Shown here piece after piece: positions 43,613 through 53,602 of a stretch of 64,000 bases of DNA. A program made the translations under genes and the position numbers. The DNA is taken from NCBI GenBank assembly GCA_031275285.1, contig JAISOY010000204.1, forward strand, positions 1 through 64,000. The letters are read 5' to 3'. How positions within the stretch are numbered: position 1 is the first letter of the stretch; every line of letters begins with the position of its first letter. The notes under the pieces were generated by a model, which did not search any database, was not told the origin of the DNA, and saw nothing but the letters and a program-made list of their open reading frames with translations. This DNA is from Bacteroidales bacterium. Its GTDB lineage: Bacteria > Bacteroidota > Bacteroidia > Bacteroidales > UBA4181.

Positions 43613-46600
43613 TTATTTAGCCAGTTTTGCATTCACTGTGATGGTTTCCCCTTTCTTCATTTTATAGGTTTTCTGCATATCGCCGGTACGGAGATTCAAT
43701 TCTCCGCCCAGTTCGGAATAAATCTTCGCTTCGGTCAGCTTACCTTTTTCCCAGACCATGTCGATAACAAATCCTCCTCTGGCTTTCAGGCCTTTTACGG
43801 AACCTGTTTTTGCCATCGCCGATGGCAGGGACGGTAACAGATGAATATCGAAGCTACCGTTTTTCTTTTTCAGGTGGCTTTGAACGATCATTTCGGCAAT
43901 AGCCGCGGTGGCTCCGAAGTTACCGTCGATCTGGAAAGGCGGATGAGCATCAAAAAGGTTGGGATAAGTTTTGTTGGCCAACAGAACGGACAATAACTTA
44001 AATGCATGGTCGCCATCATGCAAACGGTTCCACATATTGATCTTCCACGCCAGGCCCCAACCGGTTCCATCGTCTCCGCGTGCGGTCAGCGTTTTGCGGG
44101 CTGCTTCGGCCAGTTCGGGCGTTCCTACTACGGTAATCTGGTTGCCGGGATGCAGGCCGAACAGATGCGATGTGTGCCGGTGGTGCGGGTCTACTTCCTT
44201 GTAATCTTCGGCCCATTCGAGAATGCGTCCCGTGGTTTCGCTTATCCTGATAGCGGGAATCCGTTTCAGTGTTGCTTCGCATTCTTTCCTGAAATCGGCG
44301 TCTATCTTCAATATATTGGCGGCATCAATACAATTTGTCAACAGGTTGTGAATGATTTCCAGATCCATAGTGGCTCCGTAGGTGAAAACGGAATGTCCGC
44401 CACCGGGAAGTACAAATGCATTTTCGGGTGAATAGGACGGATTGGTCACCAATTTACCTGCATAAGCTGTTCCGGCAGGAGCTTCCACCAGGAAATCCAT
44501 AATGAAACGTGCAGCACCTTTCATTACAGGCCATGCGCGTTTGGCAAGAAAATCCTTATCGCCTGTATAACAGTAATGATCCCACGGATGCTGTACCAGC
44601 CATGCTGCTCCTACAGGCCATATTCCTTGCGGACCGTCGGCAGGAGCGGTAAATCCCCATGCGTCGGTCAGGTGGTGTACCACCCATCCGCGTGCCCCGT
44701 AAATTGTTTCCGCGCTTTTTTCGCCCGGTTTTATCAGCATATCCGTTAAATCAAAAAGCGGGGTGTGCATTTCCGATAGGTTGGTCAGGTCGGAAGGCCA
44801 GTAATTCATCTGAAAGTTGATGTTGGTATGGAAATCTGCGTTCCAGGGTGCATTCATCTGCCACACCCAGAGGCCTTGCAAGTTTGCGGGCATTCCGCCG
44901 GGACGGGAAGAACCGATCAGCAGATAACGGCCAAACTGGAAATAATTCGACACCAGGCCCAGGTCGGGTTGCCCCGTTTTGCGCGCCAGATCCAGGCGTT
45001 CGTTTGTGGGCAACGATTCAATGTCGGGCGAAAGCCTGCCCAGATCCATATCCACACGGTTGAAGTATTGCTGATGGTCGGCAATATGCCCGGATTTGAT
45101 TTGGTTGAATGATTTTCCCACAACTTTTGCCAGGGTTTCGGCACATTTCTTTTTGGGGTCTTCCGAGAAGGTGGTGATGCCTTTTGCCAGATTTTCCATA
45201 CCCGGATAGTTGGTTGCTCCGGTGATGTACAGCGTGAGGGTGGTTGCATTTTTCACCTTCAGTAATTGTTCGTGACCCGTATTTTCGACGACTTCGGTGG
45301 TTCCGCCATCGGCTACTGCTTTCACCTGGGCGGCAAAACTTACACCGCGCGGCTGGTCATTCTTATCTTTTACATTTATCCGGCCGCTCAACAGCAAACC
45401 GTCATTGCCTATTTTTTCACATTTCGCATCCTGTGCTCTTTTCAAAGCCAGTGAAAGGTTGATCTTGTTCGCTTTGTCGGCTGTGATGCGGACAATGATT
45501 GCATTATCGGGAGCCGAAGCAAAATATTCGCGGGTATAATTTACGCCGTCCGAAGTATATTTTACGGTGGAAACGGCGGTAGACAGATCAAGCGTCCTCA
45601 CGTAATCATAAGCGGTAAGTTCGGGCGTGTCAAACCATAACTCGCCTAATGACTGGTATGATCTTACTCTTTTTGGATTGCCCATCATCGTTGATTCGGC
45701 CAGTTTAACGGCTTCGTTATTTTTGTCTTCGAACAACAGCCGCTGTACTTCGGGCAACGCCTTACGTCCTTCGGGATTGTTGGGATCCAGGGGATAACCG
45801 TCCCATAAGGTGTTTTCGTTGAGCTGGATACGTTCGTCGGCCACGCCTCCGAAAACCATTGCGCCTAAATGTCCGTTACCCAGTGGGAGCGCTTCTTCCC
45901 ATACCTTGGCGGATTCGCGGTACCAGAGAACATTTTTTGTGTTTTCCGGTTTTGCTCCTTTTCCGAAAAATTCGGCGCGGTCTGTCCATTTGGCGTCAAT
46001 CGGTATTTTCCGTTCGCTTGCGCCTAATCCCGTTGTCTGAACTACTTTTTGAATGGTTCCGTCGGGGTTGAAATACAGTTTGTCAAAACAGATGGAACGC
46101 AGGTTGCCCCGTCCCGAAAGGTCGCAATTGTGGTAAAACTGATACCACTGTCCGTTGTACTCGACAACAGAGCCGTGGCTTGTGTCGGAAGTAACCTTAT
46201 CCAGATAAACACCCTGGGATTTCCAGGGACCTAACGGATTGTCACTCATGGCATACCGCATCTGATTATGTCCCCGCGCATTATCGGCATAAGCAAGGTA
46301 ATACACCCCATTTCGCTTAAATACCCATGCCGCTTCGTGGAAATCTTCCAGCCCTTCCATAAATTTTAACGGTTCGGCAAGTTCCGTCATATTGTCTTTT
46401 AGTTTGGCTCCGGCGCATCTGCTACCACCTCCGTAATAGAAGTAGGCCTGCCCGTCGTCATCTGTAAATACGCAAGGGTCGATCATAGCGAAATTATCAT
46501 TACCCAATTCCAGATAACCCTGTACGGTAAAGTCTGCGGCAGGTTTCTTGCTTGTCGCTATGCCCACTTTCCATGTTTTGTTCCACTCCGTTCCGCTGGG

Positions 46601-46951
46601 ATGAGGAAAATAGAAATAATAAGTGCCGTTTTTATAGGCACAGTCGGGCGCCCACATAAAGCCGCCTTCGGGTCTGCCCCAGGGAACCTGACTGGCAGAG
46701 AGTATTTCGCCGTGATCTGTCCAATTCACCATATCGTCGGTGGAATAGACGTGATATTTGTCCATCAGGTCGCATCCGCGCGGAGGATCAATATCATGCG
46801 ACGGGTAAACATAAAGGCGTCCGTCTTCCCAGACATGGGCCGAGGGGTCGGCTGTAAAAATATCCCTTACAAAGGGATTGTTCTGCGCATGAAGTTGAAA
46901 AAAAGCGATTCCCGTAAAAAGAATCAGTGATAACAGATAACGTATTTTCAT
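43613..46951 (-). CDS. GH43-GH95 fusion enzyme
   Basis: The 1112-residue protein has a Sec signal (MKIRYLLSLILFTGIAFFQLHAQ). Residues 25-320 are GH43: base D35 (TADPSAHVWEDG), pKa D158 (MIDPCVFTDDDG) and acid E206 (DFHEAAWVFKRNG). After a linker, residues 340-1110 are GH95: VLWYRESAKVWEEALPLGNGHLGAMVFGG, NLQGLWVWQMNAPWNADFHTN, WAEDYKEVDPHHRHTSHLFGL and the C-terminal DAHPPFQIDGNFGATAAIAEM. GH95 members are inverting alpha-L-fucosidases or alpha-L-galactosidases. The two domains would remove an arabinosyl or xylosyl unit and a fucosyl or galactosyl unit from one branched glycan. It is 5 bases from GH30. Confidence 0.92.
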   Translation of the reverse strand: MKIRYLLSLILFTGIAFFQLHAQNNPFVRDIFTADPSAHVWEDGRLYVYPSHDIDPPRGCDLMDKYHVYSTDDMVNWTDHGEILSASQVPWGRPEGGFMWAPDCAYKNGTYYFYFPHPSGTEWNKTWKVGIATSKKPAADFTVQGYLELGNDNFAMIDPCVFTDDDGQAYFYYGGGSRCAGAKLKDNMTELAEPLKFMEGLEDFHEAAWVFKRNGVYYLAYADNARGHNQMRYAMSDNPLGPWKSQGVYLDKVTSDTSHGSVVEYNGQWYQFYHNCDLSGRGNLRSICFDKLYFNPDGTIQKVVQTTGLGASERKIPIDAKWTDRAEFFGKGAKPENTKNVLWYRESAKVWEEALPLGNGHLGAMVFGGVADERIQLNENTLWDGYPLDPNNPEGRKALPEVQRLLFEDKNNEAVKLAESTMMGNPKRVRSYQSLGELWFDTPELTAYDYVRTLDLSTAVSTVKYTSDGVNYTREYFASAPDNAIIVRITADKANKINLSLALKRAQDAKCEKIGNDGLLLSGRINVKDKNDQPRGVSFAAQVKAVADGGTTEVVENTGHEQLLKVKNATTLTLYITGATNYPGMENLAKGITTFSEDPKKKCAETLAKVVGKSFNQIKSGHIADHQQYFNRVDMDLGRLSPDIESLPTNERLDLARKTGQPDLGLVSNYFQFGRYLLIGSSRPGGMPANLQGLWVWQMNAPWNADFHTNINFQMNYWPSDLTNLSEMHTPLFDLTDMLIKPGEKSAETIYGARGWVVHHLTDAWGFTAPADGPQGIWPVGAAWLVQHPWDHYCYTGDKDFLAKRAWPVMKGAARFIMDFLVEAPAGTAYAGKLVTNPSYSPENAFVLPGGGHSVFTYGATMDLEIIHNLLTNCIDAANILKIDADFRKECEATLKRIPAIRISETTGRILEWAEDYKEVDPHHRHTSHLFGLHPGNQITVVGTPELAEAARKTLTARGDDGTGWGLAWKINMWNRLHDGDHAFKLLSVLLANKTYPNLFDAHPPFQIDGNFGATAAIAEMIVQSHLKKKNGSFDIHLLPSLPSAMAKTGSVKGLKARGGFVIDMVWEKGKLTEAKIYSELGGELNLRTGDMQKTYKMKKGETITVNAKLAK

Positions 46952-46971
46952 TGTTTAGTGGTTTTTATAGT

Positions 46972-48444
46972 TTATTTTTTAATATTGACTTTTGTTGCTT
47001 TCTCAATAAAATCAACAATAATCTGCGGATTGGGAAAGCTGTGCGGATGATGCTTGAATCCTTCTTTTACAATGACGGTAATATCTCCTCCTTTTTTCCT
47101 GATCTTTTTTTCAAAAGGAAAGGTATTTTGTGAATTGACGGCCGCTTCGTCCAGCCCGGCGCAAATGATAAGTATCGGGTATTTACCCTTCACAATGGCA
47201 TTGATCTTATCTATAGGACTTTCCTTGAATTTCTTTATCTTTTTCCGGTCGATATGGTAATTCTTTTCTATTCCTTTCGTGATTTCATTTTCGGGTTTTT
47301 CCTTACCATCAGGACCGAAATACATGGCTTTCATATCCAAAAGCGGATTGTCCACGTAAACTGCCGCTACTTTATCCGGATTGGCGGCTGCCCAGTTGAA
47401 TGCGTAAACGCCGCCACGGCTCATTCCTTCCAATACCACTTTTTGACTCAACCCTCCTTCGTGCAGTAGTTTATAGAAATCGTTCCATTCTTTAATGTTC
47501 TGCTTATTTCCCAGACGTTCCGCCTGATCGCAATACACCAGGTGATAACCTCTTTCCAACAGGGCGATGTCGGTTTGTGGTTCATGCGCCCAGAAACGCA
47601 TCCGCCATATCCACGGATGATCTTTTCGAGCTTTTTGGGGCTTTACCACTTTACACTCACGTCCTTCGCGGGAAAATACCGCACACCGGTAACCGCGGAA
47701 ATTGCTTACCTTATATTCTATTCCCTGCTTGTCCAACGCTTCGAAAATATCAAAAGAATCGTCCGCAGGGAGAGTAACCTGAAGGGCGAGCCGCCGGGCA
47801 ATAATAGCAGAACCTTCTTCCTCAGGATGGATTTTATCGGGTATCAACTCCGGTTTATCAATTAATAAAGGATGCATATCCAACACTTCCACGTTTTCCT
47901 CGTAAGCTGCTTTTGCCAGACGCGGCGCCACGTCGTTGACACTTACCGGATCATATATACCATCTTTGTCGGTTACAAAAAAAGCGGTGGGGAGCAATAC
48001 AATTACCCGGGGACGGGACGGTAATTCTTTAAAAGAACGGATCATATCCCGGCAATCCTGTTCCAGATCGTTGTAATATGGACGATTAACGGCTTTGGCA
48101 TCGTTTCCGCCCAGGTCTATGAAAACAATATCGGGATTACTGTTTAAAGCTTTTTTATAAGCATCGGTATTCCAGTATGGCAGATTCCCTTTCCTAAGCA
48201 TGGTTGATCCGCCTATTCCGTAATTGGATACCTGATAACCGGCTCCCAGCAATGATTGTAATTGTCCGGGATAAGAATTTTTCACAGGATCTTTGATACG
48301 GGCGCCTTGGGTAATGCTGGCTCCTACGCAGGTGACCCGGATGATATTTTCCTGCGCAAAATTGTTTTGGAAACACCATCCGGACAATAATGTTATCAGG
48401 ATAAAAAATGCTTTAATGCTTGTTGTTCTATAAGTTGTATTCAT
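46972..48444 (-). CDS. two-domain esterase: GDSL/SGNH plus alpha/beta hydrolase
   Basis: The 490-residue protein has an N-terminal signal-type helix (residues 9-30). Residues 34-230 are SGNH: VTCVGASITQG (Ser in block I), YQVSNYGIGGSTML, FIDLGGNDAKAV (block III Asn) and DKIHPEEEGSAIIARRL (block V Asp and His). Residues 240-490 are an alpha/beta hydrolase with HLVYCDQAERLG, the nucleophile elbow LEGMSRGGVYAFNWA and a late FKHHPHSFPNP (His). It resembles carbohydrate deacetylases in pectin- or xylan-degrading loci. It is 20 bases upstream of the fusion gene on the minus strand and probably the first gene of that operon. Confidence 0.85.
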   Translation of the reverse strand: MNTTYRTTSIKAFFILITLLSGWCFQNNFAQENIIRVTCVGASITQGARIKDPVKNSYPGQLQSLLGAGYQVSNYGIGGSTMLRKGNLPYWNTDAYKKALNSNPDIVFIDLGGNDAKAVNRPYYNDLEQDCRDMIRSFKELPSRPRVIVLLPTAFFVTDKDGIYDPVSVNDVAPRLAKAAYEENVEVLDMHPLLIDKPELIPDKIHPEEEGSAIIARRLALQVTLPADDSFDIFEALDKQGIEYKVSNFRGYRCAVFSREGRECKVVKPQKARKDHPWIWRMRFWAHEPQTDIALLERGYHLVYCDQAERLGNKQNIKEWNDFYKLLHEGGLSQKVVLEGMSRGGVYAFNWAAANPDKVAAVYVDNPLLDMKAMYFGPDGKEKPENEITKGIEKNYHIDRKKIKKFKESPIDKINAIVKGKYPILIICAGLDEAAVNSQNTFPFEKKIRKKGGDITVIVKEGFKHHPHSFPNPQIIVDFIEKATKVNIKK

Positions 48445-48866
48445 TTGAAGTTGATTGACATTAAAAATGTAATGTTCCAGATATTTGCCAGATTAAAGGT
48501 ATTTCTTCTAACAAAGAAACGAATACCCGCTTAACAAAATGATTAATAGAAGTGTTAATCACGACAATTTAGCAATTTTTAAGAATAATTATCATTTTTT
48601 CTTTTAGCCTTAGTACATGACGAAAATTCATTATACCGGTTTACATCCTTTAACTTCGTTGAACTTACCCTTGCGTTGAGCGGTAATTACCTGTTTACAC
48701 CCGACCAACGCTACATTCACTTCCAGCTTTTCTATTTAAGGTCAGAACGCTGGTTAAAATTACAATGTGAAAATATTTTTTTTGCTGTGGAAATAAATTT
48801 TCACACGTGATTTTCCGGAACGCCTGCCGTATGCTTTTTATTGGCAAGGCCGGCGAATATCCGTTT
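48445..48866. other. intergenic region with a motif shared with 56.1 kb
   Basis: No gene was found. Bases 48610-48650 are about 81% identical, with one gap, to 56138-56179 (both from TTAG[TC]ACATGAC to CATCCTT or CACCCTT). Both are preceded by a T-rich run and lie upstream of minus-strand genes. The rest is A/T rich near the gene start and looks like decayed intergenic sequence around 48660-48860. Confidence 0.4.
48610..48650. promoter_or_regulatory. shared 41-bp motif, copy 1
   Basis: Begins TTAGTACATGACG and ends GGTTTACATCCTT, 166-206 bases upstream of the two-domain esterase ATG. It may be a binding site for a regulator common to cluster operons. Confidence 0.4.
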
Positions 48867-50117
48867 TTATTTAAATACTCCCATCATACGGTAATAATTT
48901 TCCAATTGCCTGATCATGATTTTTTCCCCGGCGCCTATTTCTATCAGGTTCGGACCGTGGTCGGCGCCAAAACCGCCATAAGCCGCCGAACGGATATCGG
49001 GAAGGTATATCGGCCATTTACCTCCGTTCCACGTATATCCGAACAGGAAAGGTATTTTTCCGTAAGGTTCGAACTCTCTTTTCCAGTCGATCTGGAATTT
49101 AATAAATGGCTCACCGGGAACTGTTGCGATCACAAACCGGTCATTAATGGATATTACCGAGAAGTGAACATTATAATGAAGGTTCTTATCATAACGCCCC
49201 GTAAAAAATAAAGAATCAGCCTTTACTTTTATATCCGGTACATCATGCGGATTCGGGTATAATTCCTTTGCTAACTTCACAGCCTCAATGGAGAGAAGTT
49301 TTCCCATACGGTCGATCAAATCATAATTGGAAGGGCGGGGATCATCAGGCGCTTTCCTGCCTCCATCTTTGAACAGCGGCGCCTGATTGCCCCCACCTCC
49401 CTGAACAAACAAACAATTAACCGTATTATTAAAAGCTTCTTCGGTATACCTGGTCGCATAACCTACATAATCAGCCGAAATTTCAAAGTTATTCCATGCC
49501 ACATCGGGGTGGCATGCATAATTCATGATCAGCGCTTTAGGATTTCCGTTCATATCGTCTAACCGGATCACTCCTATCGCGGGATCAACTGGTCCGTGGG
49601 GAATACGCTCGGGATTGACTGCCCGGTAATGATCGTCGCCCAGCCATGATTCCCTTGCACGCCCGTCTTCACGAAGAATTAACCGGTTAAAGCTCAATTG
49701 GGGAAAATAACGATGACCGCCTGATATTTTCGTTTCAAACATCTTTTTTGAGGCTTTTTCCATTACGGAAACAATCTGTTTTTCGAGCTGCTCTTTCGGC
49801 GCGACTTCTGCTGAATGGGTATGTTGTGGAGAAAAATACACTTCTTTTAGGTTGAACTGCTTTTTCAATGATTCGGCTAAAGGGACATTGGTGTATCCGC
49901 CCAAATCCAATCCTATAAATGCGATCCGTACCCCACCGGATTCCAGTATCAGGCTCCTCGCATATAGGGAATCATGAACAGGATATTTCGGCTGAAGCGG
50001 TGTAATATTAATTTTTGCTGTTCCTGCCATCAGTCTTTCGGCAGCAAAAGCCGGACTGGACATATAAGCAATGCAACTCAAAAAAATAAGACTTGATAAA
50101 AACCGATTGATTTTCAT
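48867..50117 (-). CDS. neutral/alkaline ceramidase-like secreted protein
   Basis: The ATG at 50117 gives 416 residues with a signal peptide (MKINRFLSSLIFLSCIAYMSSPAFA). The mature part opens MAGTAKINITPLQ, typical of the neutral ceramidase N-terminal domain, and keeps possible metal ligands in YFSPQHTHSAEVAP and NYACHPDVAW. A stretch CLFVQGGGGNQAP and the late VATVPGEPFIKF also fit. Only the N-terminal catalytic domain is present. In enzyme arrays of this kind, these proteins may cleave amide or ester bonds on glycans rather than ceramide, but that is inference. It is a single gene with about 640 non-coding bases before it. Confidence 0.75.
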   Translation of the reverse strand: MKINRFLSSLIFLSCIAYMSSPAFAAERLMAGTAKINITPLQPKYPVHDSLYARSLILESGGVRIAFIGLDLGGYTNVPLAESLKKQFNLKEVYFSPQHTHSAEVAPKEQLEKQIVSVMEKASKKMFETKISGGHRYFPQLSFNRLILREDGRARESWLGDDHYRAVNPERIPHGPVDPAIGVIRLDDMNGNPKALIMNYACHPDVAWNNFEISADYVGYATRYTEEAFNNTVNCLFVQGGGGNQAPLFKDGGRKAPDDPRPSNYDLIDRMGKLLSIEAVKLAKELYPNPHDVPDIKVKADSLFFTGRYDKNLHYNVHFSVISINDRFVIATVPGEPFIKFQIDWKREFEPYGKIPFLFGYTWNGGKWPIYLPDIRSAAYGGFGADHGPNLIEIGAGEKIMIRQLENYYRMMGVFK

Positions 50118-50760
50118 ATGTATATAAATTGTTTTTAATGGACATATGGGCCCCTCATGCCTGATATTCATCAACTTTGGCGAGCTATTATTGCTCATGA
50201 GGGGTTCATGTGATTAAAAGTTAAGGGTGAAAATATTTTTTATCCGATTATCGGATATTATGCCCATTTAGTGAAATTCAACAATAAAGTATTAAGGCTA
50301 CATATACCAGCAAGTCCGTAAGACTTGAATATCAATAGAAAGATGCGAACATGAAAACCGTATCTCTTTTAAGGAGATACATTCATAAATCTCCTAATGG
50401 GGAGTATTCTTTCTCACACCATTTTCTATTGATATAAATCGCCTGACGGCGAAACTTTGGTAATTTATTTTTGAAAATCCCTTATCAGCTGGCCGTTTCG
50501 CCACGCCGAAGCTAAAAGCAGGAACTTTCTGAACGCAACGAAGTCCGGAGACTTCGCCGAGCTCAATTTCCCATTTTTTAAACATTTTATTAGGCAATCA
50601 TATTTTTAATTATTCTTTGAATAACTCATTCTGACCCGTCTTCCGGAAGTTCCACCGGGATTGTAATATTATAATTTACCTATGCAGATGGAACATGCAC
50701 GGCCATTGGGTTTTCCATCTATTTCAGACAGTACGCTATGATGGTAAAAAGCAAAGAATA
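50118..50760. other. non-coding region of many short hairpins
   Basis: No gene. Distinct perfect hairpins follow one another: CCCCTCATG/CATGAGGGG (50152-50204, long loop), TATCCGA/TCGGATA with TTA loop (50241-50257) and CAAGTC/GACTTG (50311-50327). They continue with GTATCTCTT/AGGAGATAC with TTA loop (50360-50380), TCGCC/GGCGA (50439-50452) and CGAAGTC/GACTTCG with CGGA loop (50539-50556). The last block recurs at 33923-33945. Confidence 0.45.
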
Positions 50761-53592
50761 TCAATCCGTCCCTAAAACAATATCAGAACCAAAAATACGA
50801 CCTGTTCCGGCTTTGCTTTTCCTAAGCCCTGAAACATAATAATTATTGGTGAGTTCTGTTGAAACACCCGTTTCGTGCAATTTTGCATATACGTTGTCCC
50901 CTGCCGCCTCGCCTGTCATTCGTTGCGCAAAAAATGTCGTATAAACATGCACTTTCCCGCCCCTGTTATCTATACCGGGAGCGCCGCTACGCGTATAGTT
51001 TCCCTGCTGGATACGCACGGTGCCATTATTGATGATGGCTCCAATAACAGGACTTCCCCAGAATGCACTGTTGTACAGTATCAATTGGGCGTCAGGATGA
51101 ACTTTATCCGTTTTCACTTTATCGCCCATGAGAATATACGAGCGGACAGGCTGTGATGTAATTTGTGTATTCACCAACTCAGAATTGATGGCAACTATTT
51201 TGGTATTCTTGTCAGCGTCTTCTACAAATAGAGAAAACGTACATCCGTCCGAACCGTGGCCTATCACCGTCATTTCACCCGGATTTTTGCCGGTTATCGC
51301 ATCTTTTAGGAAATGAATACCATATATCGAACCGTAAACGAAATTGTTGAAAATCGTTTGGTTTTTAACATCTGCGAATTTGAGCGCGCTACAATTTGAT
51401 TGTACAAAACGTGTCATGGATGCTCTGGGATATCCCTGGCCGCCTTGCGGTAGCCTTGAACCGTAATGCGGATTGAACTGCATGTTCCGGATAAATCCGC
51501 CTTCAGCGCCGCCGCCGACCCAAATTCCTGCTCTTACGAGTACGCCGGCAAAGTAATCGACATAGTGACCGCCCGTATTGTATGAGGCAAGGTCTATTCC
51601 TTTATCACCCAATGCTACGGTCGTGTTCACCACATAAACGTTTTTACCTTGCCCCTGGATCAGAAACGGAGTTATTCTGGGATCACTGACACTGGCGCCG
51701 TCAGTTGTTAAATTGGTTTGCACAATGGTTATTCCCCTGATACCCGCACCTGCATCAAGCTGTATGAGCGAAGGCCCTTTTTCTCCCGCAGCGCCGCCGG
51801 TATAAGTTGTAAATATAGCTGTCCCGCCATTTTTTGTATGGTGCTGTACGTCCCATGTCCCTCTCAATTCAACTCCCGAAGGGACTTTTACAGGACTGTT
51901 CACCAAATACCTTCCGGCAGGTAGATACAGCGTGCCGCCGCCGGCAGTCTTAACGGCGTTAAGTGCCGCCTGCAAATCAGCCGATATATCCTTTGCCGGG
52001 CTATCATTGTTAAAGCCTGTAACTCTCGGCAGGTCGGCTTTTATCACTTTGTTTGACACCGGCCTCGGGTGTTTGCTAATATCTGTTTTTATATTTTTAG
52101 GAATCGGCTCAAATGCGTATTCATTGCCACTATTCATCTCGATTTTGGCGGACCTGCTATTATTTTTGACTTCCAATTTGCGGTTATAACCGGAGTTTAC
52201 CGATTTGAGCGTTTTCATATCTATACCAAGGATCACATGATTGGCCGGTTGTTTAAAATCGCATTGCGTGAGCAATACGTTACCTTTGTTTATTCTAAGC
52301 GCGTATTCACGGTATTTGTCAAATGTACAACTTTCAAAGGACACCACTCCGTCACTGCCGTCGCTGACTACAGGCCCGGTGAAATCCACGCCGTTAAATT
52401 GTACGGAGGTTCTGAAATCGTTATAGAAATATACGGCGTTCCCCTCTTTATCTGTCCCGAATGTAGAATTGGATATCAGCAATCCATAGGGGTTAACGTC
52501 CTGAACATAAAGACCGTTTCCGCAGTTTTTTATATGAATTTCGTATAACTGCGCGTTCGGAGTATCAGCATAACCGGGTTCCCTGCCGATCCACATACCC
52601 GTCTTATAACCGGTAACATACAAATAAGACACATATTCCCAATCAGAGCGGTGCATATTGAATCCGGTGCCGTTCGCTCTCGTATATTCCGTAACCTTTG
52701 CAAGCGAAGGTGAACCCGGTAGTCCTGAGTTTGCCCAGTATTTCGGGTCTATTTTGACATTCTCAATACGTCCGATGTCGGTACACACATGAACTTCGAT
52801 TCCGGTATTGAGAGCGGTCATGTAGCTATTCAACACATAATGCAACTCGCTCGGCGCGGAATAGAAACCGTTGTAAGCGTTTACAAAGGTTACGTTTTCA
52901 ACAGTCGCACAATCGCCGCTTGTTTGAAATAATGTCCACGGATATGGCTTAATGTCGTTGATATCCTGTTCTGGGTACCATACGGACAGGTTCGTCACGC
53001 CGGTTCCTTCCCTCATTTCTATGAACCTGTCGGCGATGCTGGTATAAGTAGTACGGAGTGCATTACCGGCCTGTGAGTCGTTCCACCAGCTTTCAACAGA
53101 TGCGTTATAACCGGGTGCATTTTTCCCCACGCGCACCTCAAGAATGGTTCCGAGAACTTTCCCATTGTTTAATTCAGGGTCTGCCCAGTCTCCGCGGAGC
53201 TGTACGCCCGGCGGGAGCCGCAGGACATATTGGTAATTAAACTCTTTCTGAGATTGTTCGCTTCCCTTGCGTACTCTAACATTTCTCGTACCGGTTTGTG
53301 CACTACGGAACTCATAATTACCTGCCGGAATATACACTACGCCGCCGCCATTGCTGTGTGCAGCATCAATAGCCGCCTGAAAAGCTACCCTGTTGTCAAA
53401 ATCCGGCTGTGCTTTTGCACCGAAGTCGGTCACTACAAAGTCAGATATTACCCAATCTTTTGTAGGATAAATGGTTTTTATACTTTGTTGGGGCGACTGT
53501 TGTGCATGAACGATGCCCGCGAAAAATACGGCAATAATGACCATCATTTTGCCTTTCGGTATGATCCCGTTTTTGAACCTGGTTCTTTTCAT
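50761..53592 (-). CDS. secreted tandem right-handed beta-helix (pectate-lyase-3-type) protein
   Basis: The ATG at 53592 gives 943 residues with a signal peptide (basic start, then MMVIIAVFFAGIVHAQ). Two homologous halves each start with the pectate_lyase_3 pattern: VTDFGAKAQPDFDNRVAFQAAIDAAHSNGGGVVYIPAGNY (about residue 55) and DISADLQAALNAVKTAGGGTLYLPAGRYLV (about 535). Each continues with PPGVQLRGDW or PSGVELRGTW. The halves are beta-helices as in pectin-active and other glycan lyases or hydrolases. No catalytic residues can be assigned. It is a paralogue of the protein at 60422-63778. It lies downstream of the isomerase-like gene by 10 bases, in one operon. Confidence 0.82.
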   Translation of the reverse strand: MKRTRFKNGIIPKGKMMVIIAVFFAGIVHAQQSPQQSIKTIYPTKDWVISDFVVTDFGAKAQPDFDNRVAFQAAIDAAHSNGGGVVYIPAGNYEFRSAQTGTRNVRVRKGSEQSQKEFNYQYVLRLPPGVQLRGDWADPELNNGKVLGTILEVRVGKNAPGYNASVESWWNDSQAGNALRTTYTSIADRFIEMREGTGVTNLSVWYPEQDINDIKPYPWTLFQTSGDCATVENVTFVNAYNGFYSAPSELHYVLNSYMTALNTGIEVHVCTDIGRIENVKIDPKYWANSGLPGSPSLAKVTEYTRANGTGFNMHRSDWEYVSYLYVTGYKTGMWIGREPGYADTPNAQLYEIHIKNCGNGLYVQDVNPYGLLISNSTFGTDKEGNAVYFYNDFRTSVQFNGVDFTGPVVSDGSDGVVSFESCTFDKYREYALRINKGNVLLTQCDFKQPANHVILGIDMKTLKSVNSGYNRKLEVKNNSRSAKIEMNSGNEYAFEPIPKNIKTDISKHPRPVSNKVIKADLPRVTGFNNDSPAKDISADLQAALNAVKTAGGGTLYLPAGRYLVNSPVKVPSGVELRGTWDVQHHTKNGGTAIFTTYTGGAAGEKGPSLIQLDAGAGIRGITIVQTNLTTDGASVSDPRITPFLIQGQGKNVYVVNTTVALGDKGIDLASYNTGGHYVDYFAGVLVRAGIWVGGGAEGGFIRNMQFNPHYGSRLPQGGQGYPRASMTRFVQSNCSALKFADVKNQTIFNNFVYGSIYGIHFLKDAITGKNPGEMTVIGHGSDGCTFSLFVEDADKNTKIVAINSELVNTQITSQPVRSYILMGDKVKTDKVHPDAQLILYNSAFWGSPVIGAIINNGTVRIQQGNYTRSGAPGIDNRGGKVHVYTTFFAQRMTGEAAGDNVYAKLHETGVSTELTNNYYVSGLRKSKAGTGRIFGSDIVLGTD

Positions 53593-53602
53593 TACGCCTG
53601 TT

